A program made the translations under genes and the position numbers. DNA of 64,000 nt from Nonomuraea thailandensis (GTDB lineage: Bacteria; Actinomycetota; Actinomycetes; Streptosporangiales; Streptosporangiaceae), in assembly GCF_024172165.1 (NCBI RefSeq), contig NZ_JAMZEB010000002.1, positions 6,407,501 through 6,471,500 of the forward strand. Direction: 5' to 3'. A model generated the notes under the pieces. It saw only the letters and a program-made list of their open reading frames with translations, had not been told where the DNA came from and searched no databases. Below, piece after piece: positions 57,229-64,000 of this stretch. Positions within the stretch are counted from its first letter, which is position 1. Each line of letters begins with the position of its first letter.

Positions 57229-60200
57229 ATGAGATCAGCGCTGTTCTTCTCGCCCTCCGGCCCAATGCTGGCCCGGGTGAGCACCTATCCGGACGGGTTA
57301 GACGTGCCCGACCACCACGACGATCCCGCCGCCCAGGCAGAGACCGATCGGCGATGGTTGACCCAGATCTGGGCGCGTCCCGACGTACGGGCAGCTCTGC
57401 GCCTGGCCAGCCCGTCACTGGCCGGACGGCTCGACATCGTCACCTGCGAGACGGCGAGCGCCGAGCAGCTACGGCGGCTCACGCGGGCAGTGGCGTCCTA
57501 TCTGGTGCGCTGGCATCGCCGCCCGACCCCGTTCGGGCTGTTCGCCGGGATCACACCAGCAAACATTGGGCCTGCCGCAGCGCTCCGCTTCGGCCCCGAT
57601 CACCGGGTGGCGATACGCGCCGATGGACAATGGCTCGCCGCGCTCGTTGACCGGCTGGAGAGTCATCCCGAACTCTTGGCCCGCCTGCCAGTGGTGGTCA
57701 ACAACTCGTGCTTCGTACGTGGCGACAGGGTTGCCATCACCGACCGGCCCAGCGCCGGGCGGCCGGGCCCACTGACCGAGGTCTCGATCCGCCACACCCG
57801 GCCCGTACAGCTCGCCCTGAAGGCGGCAAGCGCTTCGGTCACGTTCGGCTGCCTCGCCGAGCAGCTCCACGCGGCGTTTCCTGCCTCCACACGCGCCACG
57901 ATCACTGACATGCTGGCGAGTCTCGTCGCGCAAGGGTTCCTGCTCACCGCGTTGCGTCCGCCCTCAACCGTTGTGGACGGCCTGCCACACGTGATCAGCC
58001 ATCTGCACGCCGCCGGCAACGACCTTGCCGATATCGCGGACCTTCTGCAGGACCTCGAAGACATTCAACATCAACTGACCCGCCCTCCTGCGGGCGATCC
58101 GCTGGCGCACGCCGACATGGCCACCGTCGCAGATCGGATGATCTCCGCTTGCGGCGGCACCGATACCGTGCTGGCCGCCGACACCGCAGTGGACGGGCGG
58201 ATCAGCCTGCCGCGCACCGTCTTCGACGAGGCAGCCGCGGCCGCGTCGGTGCTGTTGCGCCTGACCACTCGCCCGTTCGGGCCGGAAGTCTGGCGGGACT
58301 ATCACCTCGCGTTCCGGGCACTATACGGGCCGGGCGCCCTCGTACCGGTACGGGAACTGATCGCAGACTCAGGACTCGGGTTTCCCGCTGACTTCATCGG
58401 CGCGGCGCGTGGCCGGCCTGTGCGACCTCTGAGTGGCCGCGACAGCGTCCTGCTGGCGCTCATCCAGCAGGCCATGGTGGACGGCCGCGCGGAGATCACG
58501 CTGACTGAGCCGCTGATTCAGGACCTGACGGTCGGCAACCCCGGAGAGATGGTCGTCCCACAGCGCGCCGAGCTGCCTTTCCATCTGGAGGCGGCATCGG
58601 CGGACGCGGTCACACGGGGCGCGTTCGTCTTGTGGGTGACCGGTGCGCCGAGGACCAGCAGCAGCATGGCCGGCCGGTTCGCCCACCTGCTGCCCCCACA
58701 GGAGCGGGAACTACTGGCTGCCTCCTTTGCACCTGACGGTGAGGCGGTGGCGGCGCAGTTGTCCTTCCCGCCCCGCCGCAGACACAACGAGAACGTCGTC
58801 CGAGTCCCGCGACTCCTGCCCGCAGTGATCCACCTCGCCGAGCATCCCACTACCGGTACGGTCCCGATCAACGTGGACGACCTCGCGGTGACCGCTGACG
58901 CGACCCAGATGTATCTGGTCCAGATCTCGACCCGCCGCCGCATTGTGCCCTGGGCGTTGCACGCGCTGGAGGCGTCGGCACACACTCCGCCGCTGGCCCG
59001 GTTCCTTGCTGGAGTGCCGTGCGCTCGCCACGCTGTCTACGGGCTGTTCGACTGGGGCGCGGCCCGCAAGCTGCCGCACCTGCCGCGCCTGCGCTACGGC
59101 CGGACGGTGCTGGCCCCGGCCCGCTGGATCCTCACCGCTTCCGACCTGGGCACGCGGCGCGACTCTACGCAGAGGTGGGACAAGCACCTCGCCGCGTGGC
59201 GTGACCGATGGCGCGTCCCCTCCTGGGTGGTGCTGTACCAGGAGGAGGCCCGGCTTCCGCTCGACCTCGACGCTCGTCTAGACCGGAGCCTGCTGCGGAC
59301 CCGTCTCGAACGCGCCGGACAGGTCGAACTCCGCGAACATCCCCGTGAAGACTGGGCTGGCCGGGCCTGCGAGTTCCTTGCCACGCTGACCGCCGCCCCG
59401 TCTGCCCACAGCGGCCCTGCCCCACCTGCTGTCATGGAGCGGCCCACCGCGATGCTGATGCCCGGCGCCGGCGACGTGGTTCACGCGCAGTTGTCCGGTC
59501 ACCCCGCCCGCTACGACGAGATCCTGACCAGCCATCTGCCTCGGCTCCTGCAAGCCCTCGATCTGGAGCGCTGGTGGTTCCGCCGTCACCGCGACACCCT
59601 TCGGCCCGATAGTCTCCAGCAGCTCTGGCTCTACCTGCAATTGTCCGGCCCTGACCAGTACGCCGCTGCGGCTGCCCGCCTGGCCGACTTCGCCGCCCGC
59701 CTGCAAACGCAGGGGCTCCTCGCCCGTCTGCGCCTGGCCGCCTACCAGCCGCAGACCGGCCGCTACGGTCCCGGCACGGCGCTGGCCACCTCGCATCGGG
59801 TCGCCGCCGCTGACTCGGCTGCGGCACTGGCCCAGATCACCATGGCCTCCCGCTCCGGCCTGCCCGATCAGGCGATCGCCGCGGCGTCGATGGCCGATCT
59901 TGCCGCCGGGCTCGCCTCTTCCTCGGGCGACGGGTACGGATGGCTGGTCAACCAGCTTCCGCGAGAGTATGGGGAGCTCGACCGGACGCTACGTGACACG
60001 AGCCGGCTCCTGGCCGAGCCCGCCAACGGCTACCGGGCTCTCCGAGAACACGCGGGCGGGGAAGAGGTGGCCCGCGCGTGGACTGTACGGCGGGCCACGC
60101 TCAACGTTTACAGCGCCCAGCTCTCCCGCCATCGCCACGCGCCCATTACCGTGCTGCGGTCCCTGCTGCACGACCACCACGTGCGCGCCCTCGGCGTCGA

Positions 60201-60285
60201 TCCCGACGTTGAGAGCGTCACCAACCGGCTGGCCCGCGCCGCCGCCCTGCGCGTCCTGGCCCGCGCCGAACAGGACCAACGATGA
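57229..60285 (+). CDS. Class I lanthipeptide dehydratase (LanB, full length)
   Basis: A 1018-residue dehydratase that glutamylates Ser/Thr from glutamyl-tRNA and then eliminates glutamate. The ATG at 57229 is preceded by GCGGAGG. The large glutamylation domain (about 1-720) has WHRRPTPFGLFAGI, RTVFDEAAAAASVLLRLT and PRLRYGRTVLAPARW. The small elimination domain (about 740-1010) has WFRRHRDTLRPDSLQQLWLYLQL and AYQPQTGRYGPGTALATSHRV. Both halves are present, unlike split LanBs. Its stop overlaps the lanC start (ATGA). Confidence 0.93.
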   Translation: MRSALFFSPSGPMLARVSTYPDGLDVPDHHDDPAAQAETDRRWLTQIWARPDVRAALRLASPSLAGRLDIVTCETASAEQLRRLTRAVASYLVRWHRRPTPFGLFAGITPANIGPAAALRFGPDHRVAIRADGQWLAALVDRLESHPELLARLPVVVNNSCFVRGDRVAITDRPSAGRPGPLTEVSIRHTRPVQLALKAASASVTFGCLAEQLHAAFPASTRATITDMLASLVAQGFLLTALRPPSTVVDGLPHVISHLHAAGNDLADIADLLQDLEDIQHQLTRPPAGDPLAHADMATVADRMISACGGTDTVLAADTAVDGRISLPRTVFDEAAAAASVLLRLTTRPFGPEVWRDYHLAFRALYGPGALVPVRELIADSGLGFPADFIGAARGRPVRPLSGRDSVLLALIQQAMVDGRAEITLTEPLIQDLTVGNPGEMVVPQRAELPFHLEAASADAVTRGAFVLWVTGAPRTSSSMAGRFAHLLPPQERELLAASFAPDGEAVAAQLSFPPRRRHNENVVRVPRLLPAVIHLAEHPTTGTVPINVDDLAVTADATQMYLVQISTRRRIVPWALHALEASAHTPPLARFLAGVPCARHAVYGLFDWGAARKLPHLPRLRYGRTVLAPARWILTASDLGTRRDSTQRWDKHLAAWRDRWRVPSWVVLYQEEARLPLDLDARLDRSLLRTRLERAGQVELREHPREDWAGRACEFLATLTAAPSAHSGPAPPAVMERPTAMLMPGAGDVVHAQLSGHPARYDEILTSHLPRLLQALDLERWWFRRHRDTLRPDSLQQLWLYLQLSGPDQYAAAAARLADFAARLQTQGLLARLRLAAYQPQTGRYGPGTALATSHRVAAADSAAALAQITMASRSGLPDQAIAAASMADLAAGLASSSGDGYGWLVNQLPREYGELDRTLRDTSRLLAEPANGYRALREHAGGEEVARAWTVRRATLNVYSAQLSRHRHAPITVLRSLLHDHHVRALGVDPDVESVTNRLARAAALRVLARAEQDQR

Positions 60286-61412
60286 CCGCTCCTGCCAACG
60301 AGCCCATGGCGCAGTCGCTGGCCTCAGGCGCAGCCGGAACCGCGCTGCTCCACATCGAACGCGCCCACACCGGGGTGCAACCATGGCACACCGCGCACGC
60401 GTGGATCACGGCCGCCACCAGCAACGAGATCAGTGCTGCAGACCAGGCCGGGCTCTACTTCGGTGCCCCGGCCATCAGCTTCACCCTGCACGCCACCCGG
60501 ACGGGCCGCTACGACCGTGCCACCGCCGCCATCGACGCGCACGTCATCCGACTCGCCGAACGCCGCCTGGCCGGCGTGACCGCCCGGACCGCAGATGGAG
60601 AGGCGGCGAGGTTCGCGGACCACGACCTGTTCCACGGCCTGACCGGGATCGCCGTCCTGCTGCTGCGCCACCTGCCCGACTCCGGGATCCTCGAACCGAT
60701 CCTGAGCCACCTGGTACGGCTGACCTGCCCGACCTTGGACAAACTCCCAGGCTGGTGGGTCGCCCATGATCCTGCCTCCACCGTCCCCACCCCAGGCGGG
60801 CACGCCAACCTCGGGATCGCACACGGCATCACGGGCGTCCTGGCTCTGCTCGCCATCGCGCTCCGCGACGGCATCGCCGTGGACGGCCAAACCGACGCCA
60901 TCCGGCGAATCTGCGCCTTCCTCGACGCATGGCAGCAGGACGGAGAGACCGGACCGTGGTGGCCGCAGTGGATCACCCGCGCAGACCTGGAGTGCGGCCG
61001 AACACGGCTGCTTGGGCCTGGCCGCCCTTCCTGGTGCTACGGCACCGTGGGCATCGCCCGCGCTCAGCAGATGGCCGCCATCGCCCTCGGCGACACCACC
61101 CGGCAACACCTCGCCGAGCATGCCCTCGCCGCCTGCCTAGCCGACCCCACCCAGCTCGCGTATCTCACCGACCCCGGGCTCTGCCACGGCGTCGCCGGCG
61201 TCTACCAGACCGCGTGGCGAGCTGCCCGCGACGCCCTCACCCCCGACATCGCCACCTGTCTGCCCGCCTTGGCGGCGATGCTCGACCAAGCCGACGCGCA
61301 CGCCGACGGCAGCCTGCTCACCGGGTCCGCGGGTCTGGCTCTTGCGTTGAACACGGCCGCCCGCAACCTACCCCCGCACTCGGGATGGGACACATGTCTA
61401 CTGATCACCTGA
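60282..61412 (+). CDS. Lanthionine synthetase C-like cyclase (LanC)
   Basis: A 376-residue zinc enzyme that adds Cys thiols to dehydroamino acids to form lanthionine rings. LanC features are GHANLGIAHGITGVLALL, SWCYGTVGIARAQQ (first zinc Cys), GLCHGVAGVYQT (Cys and His ligands) and DGSLLTGSAGLALAL, with the alpha/alpha-barrel helices between them. It overlaps lanB by ATGA and the next gene by 19 bp. Confidence 0.93.
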   Translation: MTAPANEPMAQSLASGAAGTALLHIERAHTGVQPWHTAHAWITAATSNEISAADQAGLYFGAPAISFTLHATRTGRYDRATAAIDAHVIRLAERRLAGVTARTADGEAARFADHDLFHGLTGIAVLLLRHLPDSGILEPILSHLVRLTCPTLDKLPGWWVAHDPASTVPTPGGHANLGIAHGITGVLALLAIALRDGIAVDGQTDAIRRICAFLDAWQQDGETGPWWPQWITRADLECGRTRLLGPGRPSWCYGTVGIARAQQMAAIALGDTTRQHLAEHALAACLADPTQLAYLTDPGLCHGVAGVYQTAWRAARDALTPDIATCLPALAAMLDQADAHADGSLLTGSAGLALALNTAARNLPPHSGWDTCLLIT

Positions 61413-62359
61413 CCACCACCGCACCTGCTGACCTGACCAAGGCCGTACTCGCGGTCCTATCCGACACGCCCATCAAGGTGGCCGCATCCGCCATCAACAC
61501 ACCTCCGGAGAACCTCACCGCGATGGTCGAGCTCTACCAGAACGCCGGCCGCGAGGCGCTCGAAACACACGCCGCCGGGCACGACTGGTACCAGATCAAC
61601 GTGAAGTTCCCCGGCAGCGCCGACGCCGCAGTTACCGCCCTCGGCCAGCACCTGGACAGCCTTCACGACCTGGTCGACGCCTGGTGGTTCATCCGCAAGA
61701 AGCCCGGCCTGAAACTGCGGCTACGCCTGCGCGCCGCCACCACCGACACGAGAACAGCGGTCAACGCCGCGCTGAACGACCTCGCCAGCTCTGGGGCGAT
61801 CTCACGCTGGGGTACGGCGATCTACGAGCCGGAAACCGCCGCGTTCGGCAGCGGAACCGGCATGGACATCGCCCACGACCTGTTCTGCGCCGACAGCCGA
61901 CACATCGTCACCTATCTGCGGCGCCCGGCGGCGAATGTAGGCCGCAGAGAGGTGTCGATGCTGCTCCTCGGCACCATGTTGAGCACGTCCCTGGACCGCT
62001 TCGAGCGCGGCGACGTCTGGCACCGCGTCGCCGAACTCCGCCCCCTGCCCGAAACCCCACCTCCCGGCCAACTGGAGGCGCTGGCCGACAAGATCCGCCC
62101 TCTGGTCGCCTCCCCTCTCGGCCCCATCACCCCCGCCGGGCCGCTCGCCTTCGCCGCACCGTGGGCCGACAACTTCCGCCACGCCGGGCAATCCCTGTAC
62201 GAGGCCGCCACCGCCGGGCACCTCACCCGCGGCATCCGCCACATCTTCGGCCACCACGTGATCTTCCACTGGAACAGGCTCGGCCTGCCCGCAACCACAC
62301 AGGGCGTCCTCAGCCGTGCAGCGTGCGAAGCACTCCTACCCGCCGGGAGCCGGCCATGA
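61394..62359 (+). CDS. Stand-alone thiopeptide-type (elimination-domain) biosynthesis protein
   Basis: A 321-residue protein resembling the small C-terminal elimination domain of LanB and thiopeptide dehydratases: DWYQINVKFPG, LVDAWWFIRKKPGLKLRLRLRA, AIYEPETAAFGSGTGMDIAHDLFCADS and HHVIFHWNRLGLPATTQGVLSRAA. The ATG at 61394 overlaps lanC. The cluster thus has two elimination-type domains, one in LanB and one here; this one may work on the same peptide or do another step such as N-terminal trimming or addition. Confidence 0.82.
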   Translation: MSTDHLTTTAPADLTKAVLAVLSDTPIKVAASAINTPPENLTAMVELYQNAGREALETHAAGHDWYQINVKFPGSADAAVTALGQHLDSLHDLVDAWWFIRKKPGLKLRLRLRAATTDTRTAVNAALNDLASSGAISRWGTAIYEPETAAFGSGTGMDIAHDLFCADSRHIVTYLRRPAANVGRREVSMLLLGTMLSTSLDRFERGDVWHRVAELRPLPETPPPGQLEALADKIRPLVASPLGPITPAGPLAFAAPWADNFRHAGQSLYEAATAGHLTRGIRHIFGHHVIFHWNRLGLPATTQGVLSRAACEALLPAGSRP

Positions 62360-63552
62360 CGACACCCGACGTTGCCCAGCTCACCCGGTGGTGGCCGCTG
62401 GTCAACCGGCCCCGCCCTCCCTACTCGCCCCTCACCGAGCGGATCGCCGAGGTCGGCAGCCTCGCCCGCAGTACGAAGCACGCGGCCGAGCCTCTACTTG
62501 CCGCCGCCCAGGCACTCAACACCGCCGCGCTCATCGCCAGCGACTGCGACCTGCCGGACCTCGCGCAAGAACTGTGCTGGCGTCAGATCGCCCCATACCA
62601 CCGGGTTGGTCACCTCACCATCCGCCAGGCCAGACACATGCTCGAACCAGCCATCAACCTTGCTCGCCTGCGCCTGCGCGCAGGCGACGCGGCAACGGCA
62701 TGGGCCCTGCTCGACACCCTCCACCACGCCATCGCCACCAACACGGAGGCCATAATCGAGGGCCGAACTCTGCCGACTCGGGACCTGACCGGCAGCCCAG
62801 AAGAGTACCAAGAGTTACGTGTCTGGGCATATCGCGTCTACCTGTCTGAAGGCGCCCGCGCCCTCGTACGCCTCGGCCGCTGGCGAGACGCCCTCGCCCA
62901 CATCGAGCGCAACAAGGGAATCGGCCTGCACCTGATGGACGGCCGCCAGGTCAAGATCGTGGCCACCTGCCTTGCTGGCGACACGGAAACCGCGCTCGCA
63001 GTGCTGAACAACAGCACACTCACCGAGCCGTGGGAGGAGCAGGTCGCGGCGTGCCTGACGGTGATGTGCCATCTCGCTGGCAACCGGCCTGCGGAGCACG
63101 AGGCCGATCTGATGATCGGACGGTATCTCGCCAGCAGGTCAGCGCCGGGACACGCCGTCTTTCAAGCCCGCCTGGGCCTGGCGGTCGTCGATCTCACGTC
63201 CCTCGCGGCTGTCGGAAAGATCGGCCCAGCCTACGCACGCCTCATCAACGACGCCCTCACGTCAGCAGACGGGTATGTCGCGCGAGAGATACTCGCGCAT
63301 GACCGGTGCAGAGCGATGCTCATCGGAGCTGAGAAGCAGGCGCTCACCTCGGCCGTGCAGGCTGCCGGGCTTGGACTCGGCACGATCCCAGTCCCCGTGT
63401 TGGCCGACCTCCTCGCAGCCGTGGAGATGAGTGAGATCGCGATCGAGCGAAGCCTCGGCTTACCCACAGGGGCACACCGGCTGCGAAGCGACAGCATCCC
63501 GCAGCAGGCTCCGCCAACCTTTAGCACTGTCAACAGCGGCGTCCCGGAATAG
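62356..63552 (+). CDS. Helical-repeat (TPR-like) protein in the lanthipeptide cluster
   Basis: A 398-residue protein of helical repeats: AAEPLLAAAQALNTAALIASDCDLPDLAQELCWRQ, INLARLRLRAGDAATAWALLDTLHHA, GARALVRLGRWRDALAHIERNKGIG and AVLNNSTLTEPWEEQVAACLTVMCHLAG. No DNA-binding or catalytic motif is seen. The ATG overlaps the previous stop (ATGA), so it belongs to the operon. The repeats resemble the C-terminal half of actinomycete HTH-TPR regulators; regulation or scaffolding is possible. Confidence 0.75.
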   Translation: MTTPDVAQLTRWWPLVNRPRPPYSPLTERIAEVGSLARSTKHAAEPLLAAAQALNTAALIASDCDLPDLAQELCWRQIAPYHRVGHLTIRQARHMLEPAINLARLRLRAGDAATAWALLDTLHHAIATNTEAIIEGRTLPTRDLTGSPEEYQELRVWAYRVYLSEGARALVRLGRWRDALAHIERNKGIGLHLMDGRQVKIVATCLAGDTETALAVLNNSTLTEPWEEQVAACLTVMCHLAGNRPAEHEADLMIGRYLASRSAPGHAVFQARLGLAVVDLTSLAAVGKIGPAYARLINDALTSADGYVAREILAHDRCRAMLIGAEKQALTSAVQAAGLGLGTIPVPVLADLLAAVEMSEIAIERSLGLPTGAHRLRSDSIPQQAPPTFSTVNSGVPE

Positions 63553-63671
63553 GCCACCCCACCGTGGTTGCGAACCCCCGCAGATCAGCCACGGCAGCCG
63601 CCCCGGTTTCGGCCCGGTCCGGGGCGACGCGGCCGTGGGACGAGGACGCTGACCGTCGTCCCACGGCCGCG

Positions 63672-63884
63672 ATGCTTCCGAGTCTCCCGACAGAAGCACC
63701 ACCAGCGAAGGACCTAACCTTGGTTCCCCTCCCCACTCCTGATGGCGGCTATTACGGCTGGCCGCCCGGCATTGAGAACGCCGAGTTACGCGATCACTGG
63801 AAGCGGGTGGTGCGGCTTCTGCGCAGGCCCAGCCGAGCCAACGTCGTCGTCTGGCTTCTCAGACGCTCAAGAGGAAAACCATGA
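63672..63884 (+). CDS. Small basic protein in the lanthipeptide operon
   Basis: About 70 residues, ending with TPDGGYYGWPPGIENAELRDHWKRVVRLLRRPSRANVVVWLLRRSRGKP. The C-terminal 30 residues are strongly basic and hydrophobic. Start is uncertain: ATG at 63672, an ATG-like codon further up at 63564, or a TTG at 63720 that has AAGGA upstream. Its stop overlaps the next start as ATGA. Not recognised. Confidence 0.6.
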   Translation: MLPSLPTEAPPAKDLTLVPLPTPDGGYYGWPPGIENAELRDHWKRVVRLLRRPSRANVVVWLLRRSRGKP

Positions 63885-64000
63885 GATGCATCTCTGTGGA
63901 CTACGGCGGCACACTCTCTGCCCCGAACACACACGTCGATCCCGTGCTCGGGCAAAGGCCCGTGGACCCCCGCGCGATTATCGCGGTGCGCGAGCTGCAC
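63881..64000 (+). CDS. HAD-like hydrolase, 5' part only
   Basis: The first 40 residues only, starting RCISVDYGGTLSAPN, which fits motif I of haloacid-dehalogenase-type hydrolases (D-Y-G-G-T-L, with the nucleophile Asp). It overlaps the small basic gene by ATGA and probably belongs to the lanthipeptide operon. The rest lies beyond the window, so substrate and exact family cannot be judged. Confidence 0.6.
   Translation, partial: MRCISVDYGGTLSAPNTHVDPVLGQRPVDPRAIIAVRELH

Overview
The window is high-GC actinobacterial DNA: GTG starts are frequent, genes often overlap as ATGA/GTGA, and third positions are almost all G or C. The gene families (PspA/PspAA/HtpX/PspAB, DUF3043, DUF4191, WhiB, SsgA-like, TraB-type translocase) and the gene orders point to a filamentous actinomycete. 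A Streptosporangiaceae member such as Nonomuraea is my best guess, by inference only.

About 1-43.7 kb is conserved chromosome. It begins with the cytochrome c oxidase genes ctaD (cut by the window edge) and ctaC, a cysteine desulfurase/TusA sulfur-transfer pair, adenosine kinase, an ErpA-type Fe-S protein and nadA. Then come a membrane-anchored Ser/Thr kinase, a DUF998/hydrolase-like fusion and the phage-shock operon pspA-pspAA-htpX-pspAB. A cobalamin patch follows (SCO2322-like protein, cobU, cobS). Next are a GntR/DUF1648/CPBP operon, leucyl aminopeptidase, and the 2-oxoacid dehydrogenase genes lpdA and sucB, near lipB and lipA, which make the lipoyl cofactor those enzymes need. Between lipA and the DUF4191 gene sits an accessory block: an AraC regulator, a VOC protein, a hydrolase and a GH3 glycosidase. 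The region ends with a TetR/glycosidase-like operon, an RDD protein and glnA, which is preceded by a well-formed GlnR box.

Just after glnA (43.7-50.6 kb) begins what looks like an actinomycete integrative and conjugative element. It has a small excisionase-type HTH gene, a TraB/FtsK-like DNA translocase, several small membrane proteins, an SsgA-like protein, a DUF2637 protein and a WhiB-like protein. These lie in one leftward block and face a KorSA-like GntR regulator. No integrase or replication initiator is visible. Phased 8-bp direct repeats (TTGTCGTT) occur both at the glnA-side boundary and in front of the excisionase gene.

From 51.6 kb to the right edge lies accessory cargo. A leftward HTH-TPR regulator is coupled to an aminoglycoside-phosphotransferase-like kinase. 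A rightward cluster then encodes a class I lanthipeptide of the FxLD type: a PCMT-like methyltransferase, a 61-residue precursor with an FELD leader motif and a Cys-rich core, a full-length LanB dehydratase, a LanC cyclase, a second stand-alone elimination-domain-type protein, a TPR-like protein, a small basic protein and a HAD-like protein cut by the window end. Consecutive genes overlap or nearly touch, so the cluster is probably one operon, with a hairpin after the precursor that could set the precursor:enzyme ratio. This cluster is the most interesting system here.
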